Positions 1 to 11,759 of a stretch of DNA of 64,000 nt are shown in pieces. Within the stretch, counting starts at the first letter, position 1, and every line of letters starts with the position of its first letter. The stretch covers positions 36,781,001 to 36,845,000 of the forward strand of contig BSWB01000003.1 in assembly GCA_033239125.1 (NCBI GenBank). The letters are read 5' to 3'. Source of the stretch: Fagopyrum homotropicum (taxonomy: Eukaryota; Streptophyta; Magnoliopsida; Caryophyllales; Polygonaceae). The position numbers and the translations under genes are program-made. Under the pieces are notes generated by a model. That model made no database searches, was not told the origin of the DNA, and saw only the letters and a program-made list of their open reading frames with translations.

Positions 1-470
1 ACTCTCATCTAGCCCAAAATAATTGGGCTTTGTGTCGTCTATCCATTTGGCCGAATCGTGAAGAAAATCGACCCAGTCGATTTAGGTGCAAAACCGTTCG
101 ATTTCAGGGTATGAAAATCGTCCGATTTTTATATATATTGGCACGATTTTCTTCAACAGAAAGTGCTCTTCCTTCGGTTCGTCTTCTATGCTTCTCCTTT
201 GCAATTCCTTAGCTCTTTGTGATCCTTCTAAGACTCCTTTAGCTTCCTTTACATCCTTAGATACTCCTTGCTCCATTTTTGCTTCCAATTCCGCTCCATT
301 TACCTACAATTCATCAAAATCTCGTGTAGATCTCTATTTCCGACAATTGATTGAATAGAACATAAAAAGCATACCAAATCTCTCTAAATGCAAGGTAAAC
401 TGAGACAATCTTCTACAATATGCATGAATATGATGGTACATAATTCATGTCATCATAGACTGATTTGATG
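1..470 (-). mobile_element. Athila-like LTR fragment, antisense
   Basis: This stretch is colinear, though diverged, with the U3 end of the Athila-A LTR near 38810-39000. Shared landmarks in the same order are a 'TTCCTTAGCTC' segment, a 'TTTTGCTCCAATTC'-like segment, an 'ACCTA' segment and 'GTAGATCTCTAT' followed by a 'CGACAA' element. Where Athila-A carries its CCACGGCCGTGG array, this copy instead has repeated AATCG/CGATT motifs at about 50-160. The fragment runs off the window start, so its other end, promoter and internal region are not visible. The right boundary is approximate. It is most likely a relic LTR of a sister Athila family. Confidence 0.5.
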
Positions 471-559
471 GGTGACATCTAGAAAAAATCAGAAAATAGC
501 CCAATCAATTCATTGTCCCTTCTTCTTCCCTCCTTTCAAACGTAATTTCATCTGGAATG

Positions 560-1195
560 CTTACATATCCTTGTTCTATTTCTGGGTAAGCAGTGTTTGT
601 TCCTATTTCTGGGTAATTTCAAACTTCTTGCGTAATGTATTTGTGGGTAACCTGAAATCAGTCTAAAACACTGAAACTTCCTGTTCTATTTGTGGGTAAG
701 CAGTGTTTGTTTGTATTCATGGATAATCTTCAACTTGTCATCTTCATGGATAATGTATTTCGGGGTAAGCTGAAACTTCTCATCTTCCTGGGTAATGTCA
801 AACTTCTTGGGTAATCTATTTCTGGGTAACCTCAAAATTCCTGGGTAATGTATTTCGGGGTAATCTGAAACTTCTCATCTTCCTGGGTAAGGTCAAACTT
901 CTTGGGTAATCTATTTGTGGATAAGTAGAGTTGTGTTTGTTTCTATGCGTACTACTTACCAATTCAAAGCAATACATACCCAAAGTACGACTTACCAAAA
1001 GCAATACATATACTCAATTTACTCAACAATTCAAACCAATACATACCTACAGTGCTCACACATTCCTCAATTCAAGGCAATACATACCCAAAGTACAACT
1101 TACCAATCCAAACCAATACATAACCAAAGCAATACATATACTAATTTTACTCAACCATTCAAATCAATACATACCCAAAGTGCTCATACTTACCA
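560..1195. repeat. Degenerate inverted repeat array (GGGTAATGTATT / AATACATACCC)
   Basis: From about 560 to 930 the plus strand repeats variants of GGGTAATGTATTT, TCTATTTCTGGGTAA and AACTTCTTGGGTAA. From about 960 to 1190 the complementary form AATACATACCCA recurs about seven times. The two arms therefore form a loose fold-back structure with a spacer near 930-960. This is the architecture of fold-back elements or long repeat-rich terminal inverted repeats of DNA transposons. No transposase or target duplication was identified. Overlapping plus-strand open frames here (for example 915-1361) follow from the repeat composition and are not called as genes. Confidence 0.45.
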
Positions 1196-1412
1196 ATTCC
1201 TCATCAATGGGAGACTCGAACACTCCATGCTCCTCACGAACTGTAGCCTCGCCGGACTCGGGGGCCATAGTATCAGCGGAATCCCTAGCTTCATCCGCCA
1301 TCAAAGTCTCGCCGGCCATCCTACGCTCCTCTGCTTCAATAACAGTGTGCGTAAACCCTAGACTGTAAGAGGGCGCCGGAATCTGAGCAAAAGTGGAAGG
1401 GAGATCCACCAT
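1164..1412 (-). CDS. Hypothetical 82-codon ORF, possible first exon
   Basis: An open frame on the minus strand begins with MVDLPSTFAQIPAP and is acidic in its second half, with many E, D and A. It lies at the edge of a GC-rich tract and runs into the inverted repeat array, where the final residues come from repeat sequence. I do not recognise the protein. It could be the start exon of a captured or decayed gene, or chance coding potential in GC-rich DNA. No splice site or downstream exon could be assigned. Confidence 0.2.
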   Translation of the reverse strand: MVDLPSTFAQIPAPSYSLGFTHTVIEAEERRMAGETLMADEARDSADTMAPESGEATVREEHGVFESPIDEELVSMSTLGMY

Positions 1413-1429
1413 TAAAGCAACGTTCCCAA

Positions 1430-1745
1430 GCGGTTTCAGGGGAGGAAGAAGAGGGCAAAGAAAGGAGAAGTGGGCGAAGGCTTTGGGTAAGGTTGAAGAA
1501 TAGGGCGCAAATGAAGGAAAAGTGGGCGCCGCCTTCAGCGAACGAAGAAGGAGTGCGCCGGCTTCAGAAGAAGTGCGCCGGCTTCACCGGAGGGAGAGGG
1601 CAAAAGAAAGGAGAAGTGGGCGCCGGCTTTGAGTAAGATTGAAGAACAGGGCGCAACTTCAGGGGAAGATAAAGCAGTGCGCCGGCTTCAGCGGAGGAAG
1701 AAGGAGAGTGCGAAGGAAGAAGGAGAGTACGCCGGTCTGTAACTG
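1430..1745. repeat. GC-rich imperfect tandem repeat (GCGCCGGCTTCA type)
   Basis: GTGCGCCGGCTTCAG and close variants recur around 1550-1580, 1615-1630 and 1675-1695, mixed with GAAGGAGAAGTGGGCG and GGTTGAAGAA(T/C)AGGGCGCAA units that each occur about twice. The composition contrasts strongly with the AT-rich surroundings. It may be the leader region of the minus-strand ORF at 1164-1412, expanded by slippage. The following 1746-1975 is AT-rich with no recognisable feature. Confidence 0.5.
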
Positions 1746-1976
1746 TTGGGAAAGTGCGAATGAATGAAAGAGAGAGCCTCTCCTTTTGACTGAATAATTT
1801 GTTTGTATTTTTTCCAAAAAATTAACATCAAATCAATTCAACAAAAAAGGCTGCTCCCTTTCTTTTCAATTCAATGTCCACAGTAGCCTAGGAGCCCATT
1901 TTCAGACCTATTTTATTTAGCTAATTTAGTAGAGGCCCATTTCACAAAATGTAAAATTATGGGGTCCTCTTTCACT

Positions 1977-3651
1977 AATTATTTCTAGATTCTTTAGCAT
2001 TTAGTTTTGCACAAAATGTTGGTTTTAATGATTGGATGCAAAATCATGTTCAACCCGCATATAAACCGATTTTTCGCCAAATCGCTAAAAGAAAAATGAT
2101 GCATAAATACAAAATTCGTAAAGAAGAATTGATTAAATATTTTATGGACAACGGTGATATTCAAGTTTCTATTTGTAGTGATATTTGGACCGACGGTTTT
2201 CAAAAAAATTCATATATGGGTATTACTTGTCATTTTGTTGATAAATTTTGGATTTTAAACAAAAGAGTTTTAGCATTACGAGTTTCTAACGAACAACACA
2301 CCGCCCAAAACATTGCCCGTTTGATTGCAAATGTTTTGGAAGAATATAGATTAGTTTCACGAGTTTTTTCAATCGGTTTTGACAACGCCTCCGCTAACAC
2401 GGCTTCCATTAGAGATTTAACCAACTATTGTAAGCCGACGATTGGAGGTAAATTATTTCACATTAGGTGTGCCGCTCATATTTTAAACTTGTGTGTTCAA
2501 GACGGTTTAGCATATGTTGGAGATTTAGTACAACCTATTCGAAATATTCTTAATGAACTTTGGTCTAAAAAAAAGTGTACGTACTAAATGGTATGCATAT
2601 TGTAAACAAAATGACGTTTATCCTAAAAAATTTCCAAAAGATGTTTGTACAAGATGGAACTCTACTTACAAAATGATTTACGAATCATATGAATATCGAG
2701 AACTTTTAAGTGGTTTTGCCGCACAACATATTGACGGTAATTTTGTTTTCGGTGAATCTTGGATTTTAGCAAAAGATGTAATGGAGATTTTTAAATATTT
2801 TTATGATGCTACTAACACTTTTAGTTATGTTTATACACCAACTTCAAACATATTTTGTTATGTAGCAATTAATATTGCATTTGCAATTCAACAAGGTCTT
2901 TTAATTGAAAATATTTCACAAGCTATACTTTCAATGCGAACTAAATGGTTAGATTATTATACAACCATTCCCGATGTTTTTCTTGTTGCATTTGTGTTAG
3001 ACCCTAGACGTAAAATGGATGGTTTAAAACAATTTTTAGAAAGTTATTATGAATTTTTAGGTTTAGAACAACATCCCGATTGTCATGTTTCTACCATAAT
3101 TGCTAAAGTTAGAAAATTATTTGATGCTTTATTGGTTCAATATCGTGTTTTCGATCGAGGTCAATCTTCTCAACTCCCTCCTCGTCCTTCATCTTCAAGT
3201 TCATCTAAATTTAAATCAATTGCTAGAGATTTGTTTGGCCCGGAAAGGGCAAAAACCACGTCGAGTTCCAACTCGAAACTCGACGAATATCTAACCATTT
3301 CTTTTGAGTTTGCCAATGATGAAGAAGAAGAGGATTTCAACATATTAGAATGGTGGAGCCGACCGGAGAGAATGAGGTTTCCTACCCTCTCAAGGATCGC
3401 GGCACAAATTCTCGCCGTTCCCCGCCTCGACGGTAGCGGTTGAGCAAACCTTTAGCCGGAGTGGAAAGGTGCTCGATCCGACGAGATCAAACATGTTGTC
3501 CGAGACGTTGGAGGCACAAGTCCTCCTAGCCGATTGGAGGAAAGCGGAAATGCGAACACAAAAAAACAACCTCTCGGCAGAGGAAGGCGACGAAGATGAC
3601 GACGAGCGACAACAAACGCCATCGGATGTATCGGCGGGAGAGTCCGACTAA
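1977..3651 (+). pseudogene. hAT (Ac-like / RICESLEEPER type) transposase, frameshifted
   Basis: The reading passes through three frames: about 1977-2580, 2565-3443 and 3440-3651. In order the product shows a CSDIWTDGF motif (the hAT 'C-D-x-W-T' region with a catalytic-type Asp), GFDNASAN, HIRCAAHILNL, a central RNase H-like part, and a C-terminal hAT dimerisation domain with ILEWW, FPTLSRIAAQILAVP and LSETLEAQVLLADW. The first shift lies near an A-run at 2568-2576 and the second at about 3440. The N-terminal BED zinc finger expected of this family is absent, so the copy is 5'-truncated or degraded. An acidic tail (GDEDDDERQQ) ends at the stop. hAT transposases cut and paste DNA with 8-bp target duplications. 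This copy cannot make an active enzyme. Confidence 0.9.
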
Positions 3652-3699
3652 GGTAAGGGCCAATTGGGGATATAAACAAAGGTAAGAGAACTACGTGGG

Positions 3700-4155
3700 C
3701 TTTGATTCCTCCTCCCCGAGAGGATACGTAGGCAACCGGGATTTCGGTTCAAGCTCAATTCTTCCCTTTTTTTTTTAAGTTTAAGACTTAAACTTAAAAA
3801 AGAACAAAATAAACTAATAAAAAAAAGGAGTTAAACTTAAAAAAATTGGACTTAAACTTTAAGTCCAATTTTTTTAAGATTAAGTCCTCTTTTTATTAGT
3901 TTATTTTGTTGTTTTTTAAGTTTAAGTCCAATTTTTTATTAGTTTATTTTCTTCTTCTTTTTTAAGTTTAAATCTAATTTTTCTCTTCTATTTATTTTCT
4001 TATTTTTTTAAGTTTATTTCCTTTATTTTTTTTTATTTTTTTTAATGGTGAGGTGGCCGACCCGCCGGGTCTGACCCGTGACCCGGTGGGTCGGCCACAT
4101 ATACGGGTCCGGGTCACCCTCCCCGGACCCTTGACCCGTAGACATGCTTACACCT
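3700..4155 (+). mobile_element. 3' noncoding end of the hAT element
   Basis: Downstream of the transposase is an AT-rich tract (3770-4040) with inverted runs of 'AAACTTAAA' and 'TTTAAGTTTAAG', then a GC-rich palindromic stretch built from GACCCG/CGGGTC at 4045-4140. It ends with CATGCTTACACCTA, whose complement TAGGTGTAAGCATG matches the usual TAGGGGTGTAA-like hAT terminal inverted repeat. The matching 5' terminus was not found upstream of 1977, so the 8-bp target duplication cannot be verified. Confidence 0.6.
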
Positions 4156-4159
4156 AGGG

Positions 4160-5585
4160 GATGACATTGTCTTAGAAAGTGTTAAGACCTTCAAGATCTC
4201 AATATCTTATATCACAAACATGTTGTATTCCCCTAGACCAGATGGATGGTTATCTACTAGATATGTCATGAACTTGATCTATGTAGAAAAATGAATGAGA
4301 TATTAAAACTATACATAGATTTGGGATGTAGACTTTACCCCTAAAATAGAAACTTTATCTAAAATATCACCAAAAAAAAGATTTTACCAACAAAATAACA
4401 TCTCAGAAAACAACAATTGTTATTCAAATGGAATACATTTTCTACAACCACTATCTTGGAGACCCGACACATCTTATGTGGAAATGCACTTTCTTAAAAT
4501 AAGTACTTGTATAGATGAGCCTTAATGGTGCACATATTATCAGTTTAACTCCATGGAATAACAATGACCATAAAAAATGACATATACTCATAAAGAAAAA
4601 CACGAGACAAAAAAAATGGATTGTATTCACGGCGTGGCATGTCATTTGGTAGTTTAGAAATCATACTACATTCAAATGTCCTAATTTTTGTTCAAATAAT
4701 ATAATAAAGGATTTTACTATGTTACATTTGAATAGCTTGTCTAAAGCCTAAAAACTATGAATTGTGATAATATAAAAAAGAGCAATTCCCAAGAAGAGAA
4801 GGAAAATGATAAATATCAAGTGGAAGATACCTCCAGCCCGACTACGTGAAACTAAATTTTGATGGCAACAGTTGATCATTTGCGTTTGGTTATATCATCA
4901 TATACTTTACAATTAGGGTCATAACTACAAAATTTTAAAAACTCCCTTTGGGAATCTTTAAGGTTTGTATAAATTGATTGATCAAAAATACGTAAAATTA
5001 AAATCGAATGAGATAACCTTAGTGTTATCAATTAAATTGGGGGATTTGAAAACACCTTAACAAGTAGAGATTTTTATTAGTTGTATAAGATTTATGCTCC
5101 AATCTTTTGAAGAAGTTCACATTAAACATGTTTTTCGGAAAATTATCAAAGTGACCGGTGCTCTAACCTCCCTTGATAAGTTGTCTCCCAATCAATGTTG
5201 ATGTCCTTCTAGGGTTAAAGATTGCATCATGCATGATGGTTTTCGGCAACCGATTCACAGGATGCCAACAATTTGACAAATTCTCATATATCGTCTTCAA
5301 TAACTTCTCGGACTATTAGGATTGTCTAGTACCCCACATTGTTTTCATTCTAAAAAAAACGTGGATAGGTGGATTTATATGATTATTTTGTAGCTTTAAA
5401 CTGAGTGGATGATTTTAGGTAAATTAATATGAATATATGATAATACCTTTGTAATTTTAGTTTTAATAGATAAATTTGGATAAAATATATGATTTTCTAA
5501 TATTCCTTCCATTGAAAATACGAGAAGCCGTAAAATAGAAAGGGAAATTTTTAGACATCTTGGATTCAATGCTACTGTAGGGCCG
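4160..5585. other. Intergenic, no recognisable feature
   Basis: AT-rich sequence with no long open frame, no similarity I recognise and no clear terminal repeats. The ORFs here are short and lack coding character. Confidence 0.5.
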
Positions 5586-5903
5586 TCGACGACATATAAA
5601 TTCAACGATATCTAGATTTGGTTCTCTCTTATTTGAGTTGGAAAGATAAAGGAAAATAAAAGAGGGCTTCTCGCTCTTATGCTTAGAAGAACGAGAGTTT
5701 CTTCTTCTTAAACCCTCCTCCTCTCGAACACCTCAATCGTTATCGTCGAATCTCGTGCAGCTAGAGTGGGAGGGTTGCCATAGAAGAAGGAATTTCTCTT
5801 ATAGCTAAGTTTTCTTTTTGTGTTTTTTTTAGGGTTTTGTTGATTTTGCTAGGAAATTTAGATTTGCAAAAGAAAAGAGAAAAAGAAGAAGAGGAATCTC
5901 GCT
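5586..5903 (+). promoter_or_regulatory. Promoter and 5' leader of the R3H gene
   Basis: A TATA-like ACATATAAATTC lies at about 5590-5601. It is followed by a pyrimidine-rich leader (TTCTTCTTCTTAAACCC, CCTCCTCCTCTCG) typical of plant 5' UTRs. TTAGGGTTTT at about 5830 is a telo-box in reverse orientation (AAACCCTAA), common in leaders of growth- and translation-related plant genes. A purine-rich AAGAAGAAGAGGAATC stretch directly precedes the start codon. The transcription start is inferred, not seen. Confidence 0.45.
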
Positions 5904-8887
5904 ATGGATTCAACTCAGCAATTGAACGATGGGTCTGCTGTTGTGCAGAACGAAGCAGTATACGCTTCGGTGGATCCTTTCTTGATAGAAGCTCTTCAAA
6001 ACCATCGGCATCGTCTTACCAGTAAGTTTTCTCTGTTTTCACTCCCTCTTTGCTTCTGTATACTTCATCTTTGGAGGTAATTATTGACAATTGTGCCCTA
6101 TCAACTGATTACTTGCTATGAATGACGATTTTTGTTATTGGATAGGATTTTCTTTGGGAATTCTGATGGGTTCTAGGTTTTGTGTAGTCTTGTTTCCGTC
6201 TACTGAATTTGTTTCGTGAGTTGGGATCTTTAAAATTGTGCAGTTAACCCAGATCTGCGTCTAGTGCTAGTTTTATTGATGTGAAATTGGTTTGTTCTTG
6301 TAAATATAAAATTTGCAGCATAATTGTTGGTTCTTATTGTATATGCTGTGATTGGGTTTCGTTATAATACACAGATGTTAAGATGATTGCACCCTGTAAT
6401 TCTTGAGCTACTGCATTTAGTTCTTTTGCTTGCCCTAATACGTTGCCGCTGAGAATTTCAATCCGAAGTTAAGATGTCTGTATTTTGAATGCTTGGATGA
6501 TGTTTTTTGGTGATACTCCTATCATCACTTCAATGTTCAATGCCTGATTTGCTTGTGAGTGTCTGTTAGATGGGTTCTGTAAGCTTCCCTACTGATAGCG
6601 TTTTTTACATTTAAAAAGTTTTCTACATCTTATCGATTCCATAATTTAGTCTACCATTGTTACTTTGTATGTCTATTCATCATACACATATACACTCATA
6701 TTATAGAGTGAGCTCGCAAACAAATATGGAGGTTTAGTGTTGGTTTAGGATTCTGATCTCTAGCTAGTTCTTAATTTAGGGGTACATTATATGGAATCAG
6801 GGTTTAATGTCACCTGTACTTAAAAGCTATCACCAACTCCAATTTGAGCAATTACTACAAAGATTATCTTTTGCTGGACAGCTTGGACCTAGAAAAGGCC
6901 ATATTTCACTTCTTTAGGGTTCATCAATTCCGCAGTTCTGCTTGTATCTCTATCAATGTTTCGTAAATAAGTATATGTGACAATTCAGAGAGAAGCTATT
7001 CTCTTGTGTAAGGTATTAAACCAAAGGAGTCCGAAGCTTGAGGATTTATCATACAAAGAATTCACAGAAGTTAATAATTCTTCTCGGATAGATGATTCAT
7101 AACAGAATTTTCCTTGGACAATGGAGTGAAGGCATACAGATTCTCCTTAGACAAATGATCTTAACATTAAATTGCTCACGTCGCATAAGGAATTATTCAT
7201 ACCTCTTGCTTTAACTACATACTTGCAAATACTGGTTATAGTCGTTATATGCTAGTATAGGACAATGTCTTTGCTGTGTTATATGAGCAGAAATGGAATA
7301 TTGGGTTGGCAGACAAAATTACGAGTATGGGAATTAGGAAGGGAGTAGAAATGGTAAATTCATAATGTTCACTGTCCATTGATCAATCTGATAATTCAAT
7401 TGTCTTTACTTTCTTTTTGCTTCACCAAATGTGCATTCTTTGTAAAACACCAAAATACCCCTTGAAAATGCTCCATCTTGGTGTTAATGTAACAGGTATG
7501 CAACGTTCAACTTCGTACTCGTCATTCATCACCCAATGCCCTCTATTGATTACTTATATAATCTATAGAGAATACCATGGAAAATAAATGCAAGCTTAAG
7601 GAGATGTCTTTTTTCTATGTTTCACTAGCTACCTTTATTTATGTTGCTTCAAATTGTTTTCATATTATTTGGCAGTCCTACGAATGGAGCTTGATGTTCA
7701 GAAGTTGCTGCAGAACCCTGAGCAACTTCAGTTTGAGTTTCAGCACTTCCCTACTTCATACTTACGCCTTGCAGCACATAGAGTGGCTCAACACTATGGC
7801 TTGCAGACCATGGTCTTGGACAATGGCTTAGATGGTATTGGGGCTAAAATCTTGGTGATGAAAACTCCAGAAAGCAAGTATCCATCTGTTTGCTTGTCAG
7901 AAATACCCGTGAAGCAAGCAGAAAGCAGCAAACCGGAGCCAGTTAAAATTGCCATTAGACGTAGACCAAGCAGAACATCTTCTGGTGAAGCAGGTGATAA
8001 CGTTAAGCCTAATCATGCTAGAACTGTGGAAGAGAGAAAGGAGGAGTACGATAGGGCCCGGGCTCGCATCTTTTGTAGCCCAAACAGTCCAATTTCAGAT
8101 GATACCATTGCTCAGGTATCATTAGAGACTAAAAATTTGTCTATCACTAAAGATGATGTTGTCAGATGCCAGAGCTATGTGGGCAATGTGGCTGATGCAG
8201 AAGATAGAAGTCTTGCCTCTAGAGATATTGGTGGTTCTTCTCGAGTTGCTATTTTAAGAGACAGAGAAAAGGACCGTACAGATCCTGATTATGACCGTAG
8301 TTATGGAAGGTTCGTACCTATACATACCCTTAATGGCATTTGTATATTTGTGCATGGACTTGTTGATTGATTCTAAATGCTCCTCTGGACTTATTGCAGG
8401 TATGTTAAAACCTTCCCGCCTAGTCAGATTCCATTTACTACATTCAACATCCCGAACTTCCAACCTCCTATGGTGCAATACAATGCTGCTTTCCCACCAA
8501 TGGGCAGCCAGATGCCCGGACCCCAAGGCTCTCTCAACTATGGACCTTCTTCAGACCTAAACATGAATCAATTTCCATCCATCGGAATGAATCAACCTTC
8601 AAGGGATGCCGTGTACATGCAGTGGCCAAGCCCGGCTATGATGTATGCGCACTCGTATGAACCGTTCAGGCATGCTGTTTTCCAGGTACGTCTTTTTTCT
8701 CGAGGGAATCAATGATTTATGTATTGCATTCATAGATGGTTTCTCACATGTATTTTCGCAAGTGTTTGTTGTGTATAGAGAGCAAAATTGTTACGTGGTG
8801 AACCATGTGAAGTGTTTTTTTTTTCTATTGCAGGCGCCTTTTATTCAGCAGCCTCTTAGCTTTGATTACGCCCAGAACCACCGCTGA
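5904..8887 (+). CDS. R3H and SUZ domain RNA-binding protein (4 exons)
   Basis: The exons are 5904-6021, 7676-8309, 8400-8685 and 8834-8887, all GT-AG, giving 1092 nt and 363 aa. The start was chosen because it opens the frame that joins all four exons; a purine-rich leader precedes it. Exon 2 encodes an R3H domain, with FPTSYLRLAAHRVAQHYGL holding the Arg-x3-His signature, followed by a SUZ motif around TVEERKEEYDRARARIF. Exons 3-4 give a Pro/Met/Gln/Asn-rich low-complexity tail ending FDYAQNHR. R3H domains bind single-stranded nucleic acid and SUZ motifs aid RNA binding, so the product is probably a cytoplasmic mRNA-binding protein; that role is inferred from the family. The first intron is long (1654 nt). 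No frameshift or stop interrupts it. Confidence 0.93.
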
Positions 8888-9060
8888 ATGGCGAATCGAA
8901 TGTCTGCTGCCTCATTGACTGATTTCATTACGCAGCCTAAAACCACCCTTCTTGTGTCTACATTGTCATTTTGCTTTAAAAACTTTGTAGGCTTAATTCT
9001 CTCATTAAGTGTCTAACAATGGATGCACTTTATTGCTACTCTTAGGAGAGCTAACTATGT
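8888..9060 (+). other. Probable 3' UTR of the R3H gene
   Basis: The sequence after the stop is T-rich with several AATTCTC and TTTAAAAACTTTG stretches but no single convincing poly(A) signal. The end is approximate. Confidence 0.3.
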
Positions 9061-9431
9061 TTGTTTTAATCCTCATATATGCTGTTGGGTCAAAAAAACC
9101 TTCCTGTGTCATTTCCATGCACCTGACATGCGTTTGTGCTATTAAGTTATAAATCCTTAGAGCGATAGACACTTTCTTGTTTCTCATATAAGAAACAAAT
9201 TTTATTACTTCGATTTTTTTTACTTATATAAGAAACAAATTAATAATTAAGGTTAGATTTGGGGAGAGAAGAGTAGAGAGAAGCTTTTCCGAAAATAAAC
9301 TAAATCTGAAACATATCTTTGATTCTAACAAAAAAAATTAAAAAAAATTGGTAAAGAAAGAAATTTAGAACGGGATCCTAAAACATCCTTGTGGATGAGA
9401 ACACTAAGTTCGGAAATGGGTCAATCGGTCA

Positions 9432-9615
9432 TCAACACAGTTGATTTCTCTGAATACATGTGTTGATTTATCTGAATACATGTCTGATCTGAACTTCCTC
9501 AAGCCCGAATAGTTTCTCTTATATTGACTTCCTCAAGCCCGAATAGTTTCTCTTATATTTCCTTGTTGAATAAACTGACACCTTATATTTCCTTGTTGAA
9601 TAAACTAACACCCAA
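9432..9615. repeat. Cluster of short tandem duplications
   Basis: Three separate units are each present twice in tandem: TTGATTT(C/A)TCTGAATACATGT near 9440-9483, a segment containing CCTCAAGCCCGAATAG at about 9492-9557, and one containing CCTTGTTGAATAAACT at about 9558-9612. Just downstream, GCTGTAATACGA occurs near 9738 and 9825, and a GTTGTAATACGA variant near 9875. The pattern suggests repeated slippage or imperfect break repair. Confidence 0.7.
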
Positions 9616-9889
9616 AATGTGTTGTCCCCACCTAAAAAGGATAAATATAGGATACTAGTCCTAAATAGGGGGTTCAATATTCATAAATATTTCAACTCAG
9701 ATAGTGAATCTTCTTTACACATATTAATATCAATAGCGCTGTAATACGACCCACTACACGGCGCACCGTCTAGTGGTCACGAACAACTTTCCATTTTCAA
9801 AAATAAAAAAAATAAAAAAATAGCGCTGTAATACGAGACAAACTATTCGGGCTTGACACGCGTCATCAATAGGGTTGTAATACGACAAG

Positions 9890-10170
9890 CTATGTGGGCT
9901 TGACTCGCGTTTAGCTTGTTAGCTTGAGCATGTCAATGTTCGGCTTGTTCGGATAAAACTTGGCTCATTCGGCTAAATAACACTATAGGAGCATTATTTA
10001 GCCGAGTTACTCGGGCTCAACTCATCTAAAGTTCGGCTCGAGTCGTTCACTTTCGAAACGAGCCGAATATGAACACATTTAAACATCATACAAAACTTAG
10101 GCTCGGCTTATTTATAAACAAGTCTAGCTTATAAACGAGTCGAGCTTGTGCATGTCAATACTCGGCTTTC
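9890..10170. mobile_element. hAT-like terminal fragment (GCTCGGCTC/GAGCCGA motifs)
   Basis: Repeated GGCTCG, GAGCCGA, ACTCGG and CTTATAAACGAGTCGAGC motifs on both strands form dispersed inverted repeats. This composition is common in subterminal regions of non-autonomous plant hAT elements. I see no intact TIR pair or target duplication, so the assignment rests on composition. Confidence 0.35.
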
Positions 10171-10689
10171 TGCGTAAAACAACCTAGGCATCAACACGTT
10201 CAATCATTTGATTCTTCTCGCCGTCACGATTATCGATAGATGCATCCGGATTGCTACAACCATGATTTATATGACTACATGACTGTGGAGGATCTACATC
10301 TCCCTGGTCTTAACCAATGTTTTTAGATGAAAAAAGGTATAAAAAAAAAAGTTGTTTCAACAAATTTTGTTGGTCTTATACAAAATAATCTCAAGAAAAT
10401 GGATCTCATTATAAATCATCTTCATTTTTTCTCAAATTATTAAAAATTCAAATTTTATGATAATAAAATCATATTTAAAAAATTATATATCTTAAGTAAT
10501 TTATTTATTATAGATATCCATTTTATATATAATTTTTAAAAATATACATTATTTTGTGCATATAACATATTGTTATCTCTTATAATTATTAAAAGCAATA
10601 GAGTATTTTCTTGATGTGTGGAAAATAAGTTGCGTTCTGAAGATGATGGGGATAAAAGAAAAATTAAAATTAATAAAAACGGGATCGTT

Positions 10690-10930
10690 ACACATACCTG
10701 TGAAAATCTTTTTTTAACGCCGGAACTACGTAATTCGAGTGCGTAGTTTTGTTTATCACTTATGTTTATAACTACGCTTTCGGAAAGTATAGCTAGAGCT
10801 AGTTGGAGCCGACTAACTATGCGTACAATACCAAAACATTTCTCATAACTATGTTTGTCGGAAGCGTAGCTTTCAATTGAAAATAAGAGTGCGGAACTGA
10901 TGTTCATTAGCGTAGTACATTCTTCTTTCC
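10690..10930. repeat. Dispersed ACTACGC / GCGTAGT motifs
   Basis: AACTACG, GCGTAGTT, ATAACTACGC, ATAACTATG and GCGTAGTAC recur in both orientations between 10722 and 10915. Such short bidirectional subterminal motifs are characteristic of transposase-binding arrays in CACTA or hAT elements. No CACTA or other terminus was seen, and the 135-codon minus-strand frame here is unlike any protein I know. Confidence 0.35.
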
Positions 10931-11085
10931 TGGCTTTCAAACCTTCTTCGTAAATGAGAATATCTAACCGAACTCAAAACAAATGAAATAAAAACCGTAT
11001 CAAAACCCCTCTCCTTCTCTTGCTAAAACCCTAATTTATTCGATGAAGGTGACGGAAACAACAAAAGGTTCGGTTCATGCTAGGG

Positions 11086-11400
11086 GTGGGCAATGGATCT
11101 ATCCATATAATTGGATAAATATTTTGAGGGAATGTCCGATGTAGATCCGAATTCGACCGGATATCCGACACTTTTTGCCGGATCGGATAATTATCTGTGG
11201 ATATCTAGTCGCTTTGTTCCGAAATATAAATATTGGGTATCCAAATTTGATTTAGCCGTACCGGATCATTATCCAAGGATATCCTGATGATCCGAATGAC
11301 ATTAGCTTGATCCAACTTATCCGTTTTGTGTAAAAAATGACTTATCCGGATCAGACTGATCCAAATGACCCGACTGATCCGATCCATGTGATCTGAAAAT
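11086..11400 (+). mobile_element. Terminal fragment of a second hAT element
   Basis: TAGGGGTGGGCAATGG at about 11084-11099 is a typical plant hAT terminal inverted repeat. It is followed by many GATCCG/CGGATC and GATATCC motifs in both orientations, as found in subterminal regions of short hAT elements. The complementary terminus TGCCCACCCCTA was not found downstream, so the copy is probably truncated. Confidence 0.5.
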
Positions 11401-11759
11401 AAGCTAATTCAAGTTTATATAACCCAATTCAAATAAAATTGACAAACAAACACATTATCTAAACTCTAAAATACTTTATGTGATCTATTTGATCGATCCA
11501 TATGATCTTTGTGTAGGGGTGATTCCTTAAGATGAGAATTCTCAAACAACTTGTGAGTCTTGTTCTTGTTTTGCTAGCCAATCGTTCTCAAATATTAATG
11601 AGAGATAGAAACCATGGCATAAAGAACCTAGATATTGTACTTGCTTCATGTCAGTGTAGATTACACTATCTTAGAGAAGTAGAGTATTGACGAGACTTAT
11701 AATTATCCCGAAGAAAATTAGATTGTTATTGTGAGATTGACTTGAATTGTAGAAAACCA

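Noticed and set aside
915..1368. Two overlapping plus-strand ORFs of about 145 codons
   Set aside because: Low-complexity translations of the AATACATACCC repeats in two frames, with no protein similarity.
9432..9615. CRISPR-like short repeats
   Set aside because: Only two copies of each unit with no regular spacers, in a plant nuclear genome.
11504..11530. TAGGGGTGATTCC as the second terminus of the hAT fragment at 11086
   Set aside because: It is in direct rather than inverted orientation and lacks the GGGCAATGG part.
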